A stretch of 45,111 nucleotides of DNA from an uncultured Prevotellaceae bacterium (GCA_947167515.1 CAMVIM010000030.1:1-45111), one strand, 5' to 3'. Shown: positions 7,280 to 16,642, numbered from the stretch's first letter. A program made the numbers and translations. The notes: generated by a model not told the origin, from the letters alone.

Positions 7280-8047
7280 ATGAAAAAAATTTCTTTCGAA
7301 GAAGCAAAAAGCATTCAATACGAATTACTTAAAGAAATTCATTCTTTCTGTGAAAAGAATAATCTTACATATTTCTTAGGTTTCGGCACTCTCATTGGAG
7401 CAATAAGACACAATGGATATATTCCTTGGGATGATGATATCGACATTTTTATGCCATATAATGATTTTTTAACATTATCCTCTTTATATGTTTCTGATAA
7501 GTATTCTATTAAATCATGCATGAAGACCGAAGGTTATGGGTCTCCAATTGGGCGTATTTATGATAATAGAACTATTAGTATCAAAGGTCCGTTTATCACC
7601 TTAGGCTTAAGTATTGATATATACCCTCTTTTTGGAGCTCCTAAAGATGAAATTATAATGAGAAAACATTGCGAATTGTTAGCAAAATACGATAAGTGGC
7701 GCAGAATTCTTCGAAAAATTAGAAATGGATTGGCTAAATATTATTTATGGCCAAAACGAACAATGGCATTCGGATTGTTGCATAAATTGTGTGTTCGAAT
7801 GATAAATCAATATTCAAAATATTCATTTGACGATACGGATTATGTCATTATAGGTGGTGCTATGCCAAAACCATATGATAAAGTTCTTTTTGAAAAAAGA
7901 GAATTGCATGTGTTTGAAGATCGAGAATTCTATATTCCGACAGAATACCATAGACTATTATTATCTCAATATGGTGATTATATGAAATTACCGCCAATTA
8001 AAGAAAGGAAACCATATCATGGTGTGGATCATTGTTGTTGGAAATAG
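7280..8047 (+). CDS. LicD family phosphotransferase
   Basis: LicD proteins transfer phosphocholine or similar phospho-groups from a CDP carrier to glycans. The 255-residue protein has the family start FLGFGTLIGAIRHNGYIPW followed by DDDIDIF (51-57), whose aspartates form the metal site. The remaining body and the C-terminal LSQYGDYMKLPP block (family YGDxxxxPP) are complete. It directly follows the cytidylyltransferase fusion (4 bp gap), which supports use of that enzyme's product. The DNA is AT-rich from here to about 12670. The transferred group is unknown. Phosphoethanolamine, phosphocholine or another amino-alcohol phosphate are all possible. Confidence 0.9.
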   Translation: MKKISFEEAKSIQYELLKEIHSFCEKNNLTYFLGFGTLIGAIRHNGYIPWDDDIDIFMPYNDFLTLSSLYVSDKYSIKSCMKTEGYGSPIGRIYDNRTISIKGPFITLGLSIDIYPLFGAPKDEIIMRKHCELLAKYDKWRRILRKIRNGLAKYYLWPKRTMAFGLLHKLCVRMINQYSKYSFDDTDYVIIGGAMPKPYDKVLFEKRELHVFEDREFYIPTEYHRLLLSQYGDYMKLPPIKERKPYHGVDHCCWK

Positions 8048-8098
8048 GTGATATGGATGAATACAGAACAGTAAGGACGGAAAGAACGAGTATTTGTG

Positions 8099-9559
8099 AT
8101 GAACCCAAAGACAAACAAACAGAAAGTAATTAAAGGCTTGTCAACACAGACGATTGTTACAATTGCTCTTGGAGTGGTAGAGATTGTTTCTTTCTCTATA
8201 ATGTCACGTCTGTTGACAAAAGCTGATTTTGGTTATTATGCTGCTATCAATGCTGTTGTAATAGTCTTTGCCAGTTTCTCTGAGACGGGGATTGGATCAG
8301 CCATTGTACAATGTAAAGCACTTACAAAGCGTTTCGTAGATAATGCTTTTACAATGAGTCTACTGTTTGGCACCATTATTTCTGTTGTACTCTTTTTGTT
8401 TTCTGATATATTGGCTGATGCTGTTGCCGATCAATCCATGGCGTTGCCTTTGAAATTAATGTCGATAACATTACTGTTGCATTGTTTGACATCGGTTTTT
8501 ACAAGTTTGATGCATCGAAGATTGGAGTTTTTGCGAATTGGAGCAATAAATCTAACATCCTTAGTGGTTACAACGATTGTTGCTATATGGCTAGCATACG
8601 ATGGTTATGGTTATTATGCCATTATTACTAAGTCCGTTCTTCAATCACTCATAACTTTTATATTGGCGATGTATTTCTGTAAAACTAAATTTGATTTGTC
8701 ATTAGACAGGGAAACATCATTGACAATCTTTAAATATAGTGCTTGGCTTATGGCAAGTGTCGTATTTCGAAATTTGTCACAGCAGATAGATAAATTAATG
8801 ATGCCAAGACTGTTGTCCGTAAATGCTTTAGGAGCATACAATCGTCCCAAAGAGTTCGTAACTCAGATTTCGAGTAAAATTAATGGAATATTTGACACAA
8901 CACTTTTCCCGATATTATCAAGCATTCAAGATGATAAGCAGAAATTAGAAAAGTCTTTTTTAAAGTCATTATACTTTCTGAATATCTTTTCTTTCGTTTT
9001 GTGTTTAGAGTTTTGTATAAATAGTAAACTTCTAATACGAATTTTTTTAGGAGAAGAATGGTTATCGTTGGAGACAATCTTTATCATCATATCATTGTCG
9101 ATTATTTTTAATATTGATGGAAGACTTGCAGATTGCTATTTAAGAAGTTTAGCTTTGACCAAACAACAGTTTTATTTTCGTATTATAGAAACTGTAATGA
9201 AGACAGGAGGAACAATTGTAGGATCCCAATGGGGTATTATTGGTGTTGTTACAGCTGTTACATCAATTGATATTATTATGAAACTTCTTAAGTTAATGTA
9301 TGTGTCTGTTAAACTTCATGTTAAAATATTCGTTATGTTATGTGAAATTATTAGTTCTTGGCGTTTTTCTTTTATTATAATTCCACTATGTATTGTTGCT
9401 TTATATAGTTTACCAGAATCAATGTTAGGGGATATTCTTCTTCAATGTTTTTATATTATAATTTGTTTGGCAATTTTTCTTTTATTCCCTAATTTGGTGG
9501 GTAAAAAATACCATAAAAACTTTCTTGTTCCATTGCTTCAAAAAATAAGAAAACAATAA
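8099..9559 (+). CDS. Wzx-type polysaccharide flippase
   Basis: A very hydrophobic protein of about 486 residues with 12-14 predicted membrane segments. It belongs to the PST/MOP group that flips lipid-linked oligosaccharide units across the inner membrane. The N-terminal stretch (KGLSTQTIVTIALGVVEIVS, then SRLLTKADFGYYAAI) and the mid-protein LSQQIDKLMMPRLL followed by LGAYNRP are typical of WzxC/RfbX-like exporters. The ATG at 8099 is chosen over the GTG at 8096. A 51-bp gap separates it from licD. AT-rich DNA matches the neighbouring polymerase and glycosyltransferase genes, suggesting that this block was acquired together. Confidence 0.9.
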   Translation: MNPKTNKQKVIKGLSTQTIVTIALGVVEIVSFSIMSRLLTKADFGYYAAINAVVIVFASFSETGIGSAIVQCKALTKRFVDNAFTMSLLFGTIISVVLFLFSDILADAVADQSMALPLKLMSITLLLHCLTSVFTSLMHRRLEFLRIGAINLTSLVVTTIVAIWLAYDGYGYYAIITKSVLQSLITFILAMYFCKTKFDLSLDRETSLTIFKYSAWLMASVVFRNLSQQIDKLMMPRLLSVNALGAYNRPKEFVTQISSKINGIFDTTLFPILSSIQDDKQKLEKSFLKSLYFLNIFSFVLCLEFCINSKLLIRIFLGEEWLSLETIFIIISLSIIFNIDGRLADCYLRSLALTKQQFYFRIIETVMKTGGTIVGSQWGIIGVVTAVTSIDIIMKLLKLMYVSVKLHVKIFVMLCEIISSWRFSFIIIPLCIVALYSLPESMLGDILLQCFYIIICLAIFLLFPNLVGKKYHKNFLVPLLQKIRKQ

Positions 9560-9573
9560 AAATAGCATCTGCT

Positions 9574-10752
9574 ATGAGAATAAGGTTAAATAGATTGGAT
9601 ATTGTATTATTATTGCTGATAATTATTAATATCATCAATTATTTATATCCTAAAGGGCAAGGCATCGAATTGCAACATAGATGGGAAGATAATATAGTTT
9701 ATTTTTTATATGCTGGTGTCATCTCCCTCATGTTACCTTCTCTATTTGTAAGGGTAAGATATTTTTCATGTATGTGTTTTATGTCGTGGATGATATTGTT
9801 TTATATTATTTATGCATACACAGATGGGGATAAGTTTAACCAAAACGTCGTTATAAGAACATTCATGGTAGCATGTTCTTTTGTTTTCTTCGAAGAAGAA
9901 ATATATAAAAGAAAAATCAATATTCAATTGTGTAGATTATATGCGTTGACTCTTTTTATTCAATATTCAATATTAATAATTTCAGAAAATAGGTTGATGA
10001 CAGCAGTTTTGAATGTTCATACAGTAGGGGGACAAAGTTTAGCTAATTCTGTTGTTTTTATACTTCCACTAATTTTTTATTTGTTTAAGTCAAAAACATC
10101 CACCATATTTTATTTGGCAGGTTTTATAGTTGTGTTTATTTCTTTGAGAAGAACTGCTATAATAACTTATCTATTAATGCTCCCTTTTATATATAAAAAG
10201 ATTGTTCAATCTGTATCAAGGAAACAAGCCTTTTTGTTTTTGTTGGTATTATGTGTAGCTGTCTTTTTTATTATTAGTAAATATCGGATAATAATAGAAA
10301 TGCGTTTCTTAAATCTATACGAAGCAAATAGTGAAGGAGAATATGGCAGTGGAAGGACTGGGTGGCTGATTGTTTTGTTAAAAGAGTTCGTTTCTTCTCC
10401 AAAGAATTGGCTTCAAGGATTTGGTTTGGGGGCTGTTTCTAAAAGCATGTCTCTTCATGGCTATCCTTTTGGTCATGCTCACAATGGATATGTTGAAATA
10501 CTTTATACGTATGGATTGATTGGTTTTTGTTTGTGGTTCTATGCTTTTGTCAAAATTGCTGTGGTCGCGAAAAAAAATGCATTTAGATATAATTTAAAAC
10601 TTATATTATATTTGTGTTCCTTTCTTTTCTTTCTTATTTCTGTGATGTCTGGGACAACATTTTTGCCAAGTGTACTTGCTATTTCATTATGTGTCAATAT
10701 GATAATATATAAAGACAAGTGTCATGTTGCAAAGAATGAAGGTTATTCATAA
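9574..10752 (+). CDS. O-antigen/capsule polymerase (Wzy-like)
   Basis: An inner-membrane protein of 392 residues with about ten hydrophobic segments. A longer extracytoplasmic loop carries GSGRTGWLIVLLKEF and the HAHNGYVEILYTYGLIGF motif, the usual mark of Wzy/O-antigen ligase (PF04932) proteins. It would join flipped repeat units into polymer in the periplasm. It lies 14 bp after the flippase gene, the standard Wzx-Wzy pairing. A WaaL-type ligase cannot be excluded by sequence alone, but the position inside the biosynthetic locus favours polymerase. The DNA is among the most AT-rich in the window. Confidence 0.85.
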   Translation: MRIRLNRLDIVLLLLIIINIINYLYPKGQGIELQHRWEDNIVYFLYAGVISLMLPSLFVRVRYFSCMCFMSWMILFYIIYAYTDGDKFNQNVVIRTFMVACSFVFFEEEIYKRKINIQLCRLYALTLFIQYSILIISENRLMTAVLNVHTVGGQSLANSVVFILPLIFYLFKSKTSTIFYLAGFIVVFISLRRTAIITYLLMLPFIYKKIVQSVSRKQAFLFLLVLCVAVFFIISKYRIIIEMRFLNLYEANSEGEYGSGRTGWLIVLLKEFVSSPKNWLQGFGLGAVSKSMSLHGYPFGHAHNGYVEILYTYGLIGFCLWFYAFVKIAVVAKKNAFRYNLKLILYLCSFLFFLISVMSGTTFLPSVLAISLCVNMIIYKDKCHVAKNEGYS

Positions 10753-10773
10753 CTAGAAAACATACTGTAAAGA

Positions 10774-11904
10774 ATGAAAAAATCAGATAATAACGAAAAA
10801 AAAGTGTTTTTTTTTGCTAGTTTCGGAAACCTTTTTGAGCTTCCTGCAGGAGGTGGACAAACATCTGCCCGGAGAATGATGAAGACTCTAAAAGAAATCG
10901 GCCTTAATGTTTATCCAACCAATAGGCATCGTCCCAGACAAACGAAAGTAATTCTTAGAAAAATAGAAATCTACTTTTGGGCATTTCTCGATCCAATATT
11001 ATTTGGGTGCTCCTTATTGCATAGAGACCGTAAGAACGCAATAGTTTTGTTTATCGGTTATAGTGGTGCTATGCTTCTAATGGAAACGGCTATCGGAATA
11101 GTTTCAAAGGCATTAGGTTACAAGGTGGTATTTTACTTAAAAGGTGGTGGAACTAAACAACTCTATGATAAAGGTAATTCTTTTTATAGAGCCACTTTTA
11201 GAAACACTCTAAAATTATATAATGAAGTATTCGTTGAGGGTGAGGAAAATGCGGAACTTATTCGGAACATTTCCAAGACAAAGGTGTTTTATATGCCAAA
11301 CTTTACGGAGGATGGATTTGCTCCCGATGAATTACCAGCCAAACCTAAAGATGTTATCAATATAATTTATTTCGGAAGAATTAGCAGAGATAAGAATATT
11401 ATCTTTGCCATAGATGTGTATGATGAAATATGTAAAGAATATAATAATGTTTTTTTCAATCTTGTTGGAAATAGTGAAGATGATTATGGTAAGATAGTGA
11501 GGGAGCGAATTTCTAATTCAAAGAATAGCAATTCTATCAAAAGAGTTGGGAAAATAAGCCATGATGAGTTGAAATTAATTTTAAAGGAGCATCATATTTT
11601 TTTGTTTCCATCTAAAGAACCTAGGGAAGGACATAGTAATTCTCTTAATGAGGCAATGGCTTGGGGAGTTGTTCCTGTTGTCAGTTATAACAATTTTCTT
11701 CCAAGTATTGTTGGTGATAATACACTGGTTGCAAATGGTGATAGCGTCAGGGATTATTTTGACATAATTAAGAATCTTATAGAAAACCCGAAAATAATGG
11801 AAAAAAAATCCACCCAAGTATATATGAGAGTAAAAAAGAACTTTACTCAGAGTAAAGTAGAAAAACGCCTTCTTCGAGAGATTGAAGATATTTTTAAATC
11901 ATGA
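10774..11904 (+). CDS. GT4 family glycosyltransferase
   Basis: A cytosolic or membrane-associated GT-B glycosyltransferase of 376 residues that adds a sugar to the growing repeat unit. The C-terminal half has YFGRISRDKN (199-208), the start of the Glycos_transf_1 domain. It also has the donor-binding E-x7-E motif (Glu285 to Glu293 in EGHSNSLNEAMAWG). The N-terminal acceptor domain shows a GGGQTSARRM loop near residue 26. The gene follows the polymerase by 21 bp. Donor and acceptor sugars cannot be told from sequence. Confidence 0.88.
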   Translation: MKKSDNNEKKVFFFASFGNLFELPAGGGQTSARRMMKTLKEIGLNVYPTNRHRPRQTKVILRKIEIYFWAFLDPILFGCSLLHRDRKNAIVLFIGYSGAMLLMETAIGIVSKALGYKVVFYLKGGGTKQLYDKGNSFYRATFRNTLKLYNEVFVEGEENAELIRNISKTKVFYMPNFTEDGFAPDELPAKPKDVINIIYFGRISRDKNIIFAIDVYDEICKEYNNVFFNLVGNSEDDYGKIVRERISNSKNSNSIKRVGKISHDELKLILKEHHIFLFPSKEPREGHSNSLNEAMAWGVVPVVSYNNFLPSIVGDNTLVANGDSVRDYFDIIKNLIENPKIMEKKSTQVYMRVKKNFTQSKVEKRLLREIEDIFKS

Positions 11905-11976
11905 TGAAGAATAGTTTTATGGCAAGGGTCCGTCAATTTTTCTAAAGAAGTATTTGTATTATGTAAAACGATTCTT

Positions 11977-12672
11977 ATGGCAACACTTAAAACCCCAAAA
12001 GGAAGAATAAAATACAAGCAACATAATATGTATTTAGGCTCCAAGAGAATCAATAAAGAAATTGCTGGCAAAAATCTTATTCTGGTGAGTGAAATCATGG
12101 ATAAGAATAATGTGTATTTTGGGTTATATGCAGGCTCCATTCTCGGTGCTGTCAGAGAACATGACTTTATTGATTGGGATGAAGATATCGATCTTTATTT
12201 CCTTGAAGAAGAACTCTCCAAATTCTTATCAGCACTTTATGATTTAGTAGATAATGGTTTTGAATTGTTAAGATACGAGCGTCGTGGACTTTATTCTGTT
12301 AAAAGAAATGGAGAATACATTGATTTTTATATGCAGAAAAAGATTGCGGATGGGGTATGGTCTGTAGGAGAAACACCAACATTAGAGGAGGATGTAATGG
12401 ACACGATTTTTGTGCCTTTGAGAGGTGGTCAATATAGGGTACCTCGGAATTATGACAGATGTCTAACTCTATGGTATGGGGATTGGCGGACTCCTGTACA
12501 ATATGCAAGCTATGAATTGAGTAAATTCCAAATTTTTAAAGCTCAATCATTACAAGTAATAAAAAGAATGCTACCAGACAGTCTTTATCATTGGATGTTG
12601 GAGAGACATCATCGAAAGAAACGAGAAGCCTTTTACGAGAAATGCTATAAAGCTGGTTATTTGAAAAGATGA
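11977..12672 (+). CDS. second LicD-like protein
   Basis: A 231-residue LicD-family protein unlike the first one outside the motif regions. GSILGAVREHDFIDW (53-67) followed by DEDIDLY (68-74) gives the metal-binding aspartates, and PRNYDRCLTLWYGDWRTP near residue 150 is the family C-terminal block. It would transfer a phospho-substituent to a glycan. It is the last of the AT-rich block, and 72 bp separate it from the glycosyltransferase gene. The C-terminal 50 residues are basic and may contact membrane or lipid-linked substrate. Whether it uses the same CDP donor as the LicD at 7280 is unknown. Confidence 0.85.
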   Translation: MATLKTPKGRIKYKQHNMYLGSKRINKEIAGKNLILVSEIMDKNNVYFGLYAGSILGAVREHDFIDWDEDIDLYFLEEELSKFLSALYDLVDNGFELLRYERRGLYSVKRNGEYIDFYMQKKIADGVWSVGETPTLEEDVMDTIFVPLRGGQYRVPRNYDRCLTLWYGDWRTPVQYASYELSKFQIFKAQSLQVIKRMLPDSLYHWMLERHHRKKREAFYEKCYKAGYLKR

Positions 12673-12804
12673 GGATAAATAGTTGTGAGTGGGTGAGGGG
12701 AGGACTACCTTAACGATAACCTTAACGTTAAAAATGAGGGAAGGAGCGGGAGTAAAGGTTTATAGGTTATAGGTGAGTGGTTATTGGTTATTGAAGATGG
12801 ATAC

Positions 12805-13764
12805 ATGAGAGATGGTAGGCTGGATTTTCTGAAGGGGTTGATGATATGGAGCGTGGTGATGGGGCATGTCATCAATGCGCTGTGCGATGATACGAATGGG
12901 TTGCACACCCTGCTGAGAACGTTCGACCTTCCGATGTTTATGTATATCAGCGGTTTCCTGCTGAAGGGGAGCATGAAACGGCATGGGGGGAGGCAACTGC
13001 TGATGAACAAGGTGACGATGCTGCTGGTGCCTGCCTTGGTGTGGGCTGGCATATCGATGCTATTAGGTGACAGGTGCTTCTATTATTTTCTTTGGGCTGT
13101 ATTCTTCTGCTGTGCCATCGTGTGGTGTGTGCACACCTGCTGCCGTAAGATGCAAAGGGAATGGCCTATACTGATAGGCATAGCCCTGCTGCTGCATGTG
13201 GTGCCGGTGAGTGTGGTGAACATGAGTTTCTTGGTTCCTTTTTTCCTGTTGGGATATATGAGCAGGCAGATTGTGCCTGTCAGATGGATATGGGGTGTGG
13301 CTGCCTTGGTGGTTTTCGTGGTGCTGCTGATGGGGGTGTGGAGTCCTAAATACTCGATATGGAACAGTGGGGGCTATGTGCTCTCGGATCCTGCATACAT
13401 GATTCCGGTGGTGTTGCTGCGATTGGGGATAGGTGTGGCGGGAATCTATGCTGTTTCTTTTCTGATGGGAATCATTTATGACAAGTTGAATGGTGCTGTT
13501 GGCGTAAGGTTCTTCGAAAGAGTCGGGAAAGAGACTTTGGCTATTTATGTGATACAACATGTGGTGGTGGAGATAGGACTGCAACGTTTGGCAGGCATGG
13601 AGTGTGTCAGTGGTATGCTGGCAAAACACCCATGGGTGATGGGTTATGTGGCTGCACCGTTGGTGTCGTTGGTGTTGCTGTTAGGGATGTGTGAGTTGGC
13701 ACTCTTGTTGAAGAAGTCCGCTTATTCGAAATGGTTGTTTGGATTCAAAATGGTAAAATCATAG
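12805..13764 (+). CDS. acyltransferase family 3 membrane protein
   Basis: An integral membrane O-acyltransferase (PF01757) of 319 residues, predicted to acetylate or succinylate a sugar of the polysaccharide. The N-terminus RLDFLKGLMIWSVVMGH contains the family histidine, and FDLPMFMYISGFLL follows. About ten membrane segments run to the C-terminus. The ATG at 12805 is preferred over an in-frame TTG at 12784. Base composition shifts sharply toward G+C compared with the gene before it, so this and the following genes may be an older part of the locus. The 132-bp gap upstream holds low-complexity GGTTATAGGTG-type words and a doubled CCTTAACG. Confidence 0.88.
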   Translation: MRDGRLDFLKGLMIWSVVMGHVINALCDDTNGLHTLLRTFDLPMFMYISGFLLKGSMKRHGGRQLLMNKVTMLLVPALVWAGISMLLGDRCFYYFLWAVFFCCAIVWCVHTCCRKMQREWPILIGIALLLHVVPVSVVNMSFLVPFFLLGYMSRQIVPVRWIWGVAALVVFVVLLMGVWSPKYSIWNSGGYVLSDPAYMIPVVLLRLGIGVAGIYAVSFLMGIIYDKLNGAVGVRFFERVGKETLAIYVIQHVVVEIGLQRLAGMECVSGMLAKHPWVMGYVAAPLVSLVLLLGMCELALLLKKSAYSKWLFGFKMVKS

Positions 13765-13796
13765 TTTGGTGTTAAGAGTATAGAGTTGAATAATAT

Positions 13797-14567
13797 ATGA
13801 CAGAAGAACGGAATGGGTGTCTCGTATTTGACGGGTACACCCTTATTAAAGATTCATTGGACTGTGTGCCAATGGATGGAAAATATGTGATTAATACCAT
13901 CAGTCCGAATTCATATGGGATTTCCGTTTATGATCAGGAGATGAATGATGCCCTGAAGGGAGCTGACTATCTGGATTTGGATGGTGTGTATTTCGGATGG
14001 TTGCCGTGGTTCAGGGACGGCAAAAAGGCGAAGAGAATCACAGGATGGGATTGCTTCATGTACTATGCCAATAAACTGAATGAGTCTTCGGGGAAGATTT
14101 TTCTGTTGGGTTCGACAGAAGAGACGTTGAGGCTGATGAAAGAACACATGGCGAAGGATTTCCCGAACGTGAAGGTGGATACCTATAGCCCGCCCTATAA
14201 ACCTGCATTCAGTGAAGAGGATAATCAAAAAATGCATGAGGCTATTAACAGCTTTGAGCCTGATGTACTGGTGATTGGCATGACAGCTCCTAAACAGGAG
14301 AAGTGGGCTTATCAGAACAAGCCATATTGCAATTTCCATGTCAGCATCGCCGTGGGCAATGTGTTCGACTGGTATGCGGGCAATACGAAGCGCCCTAACA
14401 TCTTCTGGCAGAAGATTGGTATGGAGTGGCTGGTGAGGATTTTCTATAGACCGGAGATTTTCCGCAGGAACATCGGTAACCAGATGAGGTTTTTCCGTCA
14501 TCTGGCTTTAGACCTTCTACATATCAGGAAGTTCAGCAAGAACACTCCTGCCTTGAGAATGAGATAA
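13797..14567 (+). CDS. WecG/TagA/CpsF glycosyltransferase
   Basis: A GT26-family enzyme of 256 residues that adds the second sugar (ManNAc-type in WecG and TagA) to a lipid-linked first sugar. Signature blocks are INTISPNSYGI near 33, LDLDGVYFGW (56-67), the KIFLLGSTEET loop, VLVIGMTAPKQEKW, and VGNVFDWYAG with RPNIFWQKIGMEWLVRI at the C-terminus. It acts on the cytosolic face of the membrane. No initiating sugar-phosphate transferase (WecA or WbaP type) is present in this window, so that step must be encoded elsewhere. It is followed by the dehydrogenase gene after 30 bp. Confidence 0.92.
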   Translation: MTEERNGCLVFDGYTLIKDSLDCVPMDGKYVINTISPNSYGISVYDQEMNDALKGADYLDLDGVYFGWLPWFRDGKKAKRITGWDCFMYYANKLNESSGKIFLLGSTEETLRLMKEHMAKDFPNVKVDTYSPPYKPAFSEEDNQKMHEAINSFEPDVLVIGMTAPKQEKWAYQNKPYCNFHVSIAVGNVFDWYAGNTKRPNIFWQKIGMEWLVRIFYRPEIFRRNIGNQMRFFRHLALDLLHIRKFSKNTPALRMR

Positions 14568-14597
14568 TGAAAACTAACAACAAATAATAAGATTATA

Positions 14598-15611
14598 ATG
14601 ATTAAAGCTGCAATTATTGGATTGGGGAAGATGGGCATGAGCCATGCCGCCATCTTGGGCGGACTCCCCAACGTGGAAATGGCTGCGATGTGCGACACAG
14701 ACAGCCTGTTACAGAGTGCCTTCAAAAAACTCACGAAGATTCAGTGTTACACCGACTACAAGAAGATGATTGAGGAGGTGAAGCCCGACTGCGTGTATGT
14801 GGTGACACCTACGAAACTGCATTACGAGATGGTGATGTTCGCACTGGAACATGGTTGCCATGTCTTCTGCGAGAAGCCTTTTGCCCTGACCGCTGAGCAG
14901 GGTGAGAAGATGGTGCAGATGGCAAAGGCCAAGGGACTGGTGAACCAGGTGGGATACCATAACCGCTACATTGGGACGTTCAATGAGATGAAGCGCCTGT
15001 TGGCAGAGGGAGTGATTGGTAAACCTTTCTATTTCATGGGTGAGGCCTATGGCCCAGTGGTGCTGAAGTCAAAAGGAGGCACATGGCGCTCGGACAAGAA
15101 GAATGGCGGTGGCTGCATTGAGGACTATGCGGCTCATGTGCTGAACCTGATCAACTATGTGACGGGCTCAACTCTGGTGGATTGTAAGGGCATCCAAATG
15201 CCAAGCATCTTCAGCGGTGAGGTGGATGATGCCGTGTATGGCTCCCTCTATCTGGCCAATGGACTGAAGGGACAGATCTCTGTGAACTGGAGTGATGATA
15301 CGGTGCGTAAGATGACGACCTCTGTGAAGGTGCATGGTGATGGCGGCAAACTGGAGGCCGATGCCACCACTCTGAAAATCTATGTAAAGGAGGACAAGCC
15401 TCAGTATGGGTTGCAGAAAGGCTGGAACTTCAAGTACATCACAGATGTGACAGACCAAGTGGAGTTCAATCTGCGCGGTGAGGAATACACGGCAGAGAGC
15501 GAGGCGTTCATCAACAGCATCCTGACGGGTAAGGTGGATGACCGCAATTCTTTTGAGAGTGCATTGCAAACAGATTATATCATTAAGAAAATGGAGGAGG
15601 AAGCAGCATGA
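14598..15611 (+). CDS. Gfo/Idh/MocA family oxidoreductase
   Basis: An NAD(P)-dependent sugar or nucleotide-sugar dehydrogenase of 337 residues. The Rossmann loop GLGKMG (8-13) and the catalytic CEKP (91-94) are intact, unlike those of the fusion protein at 5944. The C-terminal alpha/beta domain (GGGCIEDYAAHVLNLI) has the family histidine. It overlaps the next gene by 4 bp (ATGA), so the two are co-translated and probably act on one substrate. The context suggests synthesis of a modified sugar for the polysaccharide. The exact sugar is not determinable here. Confidence 0.92.
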   Translation: MIKAAIIGLGKMGMSHAAILGGLPNVEMAAMCDTDSLLQSAFKKLTKIQCYTDYKKMIEEVKPDCVYVVTPTKLHYEMVMFALEHGCHVFCEKPFALTAEQGEKMVQMAKAKGLVNQVGYHNRYIGTFNEMKRLLAEGVIGKPFYFMGEAYGPVVLKSKGGTWRSDKKNGGGCIEDYAAHVLNLINYVTGSTLVDCKGIQMPSIFSGEVDDAVYGSLYLANGLKGQISVNWSDDTVRKMTTSVKVHGDGGKLEADATTLKIYVKEDKPQYGLQKGWNFKYITDVTDQVEFNLRGEEYTAESEAFINSILTGKVDDRNSFESALQTDYIIKKMEEEAA

Positions 15612-16480
15612 TGGATAGAGTAATATTGGGCGATAACCAGTTTTTTGCAGTGAATCACCTCTCAGACGAGAGAAGTAGGGCACAGGCTATCCGCTTTAAG
15701 GAGGATCAGGCCATCATCGATGTGTTGGACAATGCCCGTGCTTGTGGCATCAACACGTTTATGTGCACCACGCATGATCGCATTGCCAATATCTGCAAGT
15801 ATATGAGAGAACGTCCGGAGGAATATAAGGACTTCAAGTTCCATCCTTGTATGCCTTATGCACACAAGTATGCCAATGCGGTGACGGAGTTGGGTATATT
15901 GGGAACGCTGAAGGCTTATATCCCGGGCAATATCCTTGCTGTGACAGGCAAGGCGGGTATGGCTTACATGCGTAAGGATTTCCCTACGCTGTTGGAACTG
16001 CTGATTGATGCTGAGATGAAGATGTTCGAAGGTATGAACACCCCCGTCATCTTCTTGCAGAATGTGATTGTTGACTTGCTCTATGGACTGGGAATGGATG
16101 AACTCTTCGTTCACTATGCTGAGTACATCAAGAAGAAGTACAATGCGGAACCTGGTTTCATCACGATGAACATGCCCCGCATGGTGGACATGTGTGAACG
16201 TTTGGGCATCGAGAATCCCATCATTTGTTCCTCCATCAACAAGATTGGTTTTCGCATGAGTGGAACGATAGAGGAATATGAGGAGTATCTGAACTCAGAC
16301 CGCAAGTTCCGTCCGATGGCGATGCAGTGTCTGGCTGCTGGTGCCTTGAAGCCTGCAGAGGCTATGGAGTATGTGACCAGATTTCCGAAGATTGAGTCTG
16401 TGCTGTTCGGTGCATCGAGCAAGGCACATATCCAGCAGACGAAGGACTTGATTGAGCAAGGCTTCGCAAGACATCAATAA
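15608..16480 (+). CDS. AKR-like TIM-barrel protein
   Basis: A 290-residue soluble protein. It starts DRVILGDNQFFAVNHLSDE and ends FPKIESVLFGASSKAHIQQT, the latter resembling the end of aldo/keto reductase barrels, where the phosphate of NADP is bound. The classical AKR tetrad is not obvious, so I call it AKR-like rather than a proven reductase. It is translationally coupled (4-bp overlap) to the Gfo/Idh dehydrogenase. The two may carry out successive steps on a nucleotide sugar. ATG codons at 15608 and 15611 are both possible starts. Confidence 0.65.
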   Translation: MMDRVILGDNQFFAVNHLSDERSRAQAIRFKEDQAIIDVLDNARACGINTFMCTTHDRIANICKYMRERPEEYKDFKFHPCMPYAHKYANAVTELGILGTLKAYIPGNILAVTGKAGMAYMRKDFPTLLELLIDAEMKMFEGMNTPVIFLQNVIVDLLYGLGMDELFVHYAEYIKKKYNAEPGFITMNMPRMVDMCERLGIENPIICSSINKIGFRMSGTIEEYEEYLNSDRKFRPMAMQCLAAGALKPAEAMEYVTRFPKIESVLFGASSKAHIQQTKDLIEQGFARHQ

Positions 16481-16642
16481 TCAATGTGCTCAATTCCACA
16501 TGTCGTAGGGCTTTCAACAAACAGGGTGGTCGTAACATTCCATGGAATGGATGTACAGGCTGTGCATCGAACCGAGAAGGATGTGGAGGCGGTATGTCAT
16601 CGGAAATCCGCTCTTCCTCTGGAACATACAGAAGGAAAAGGG

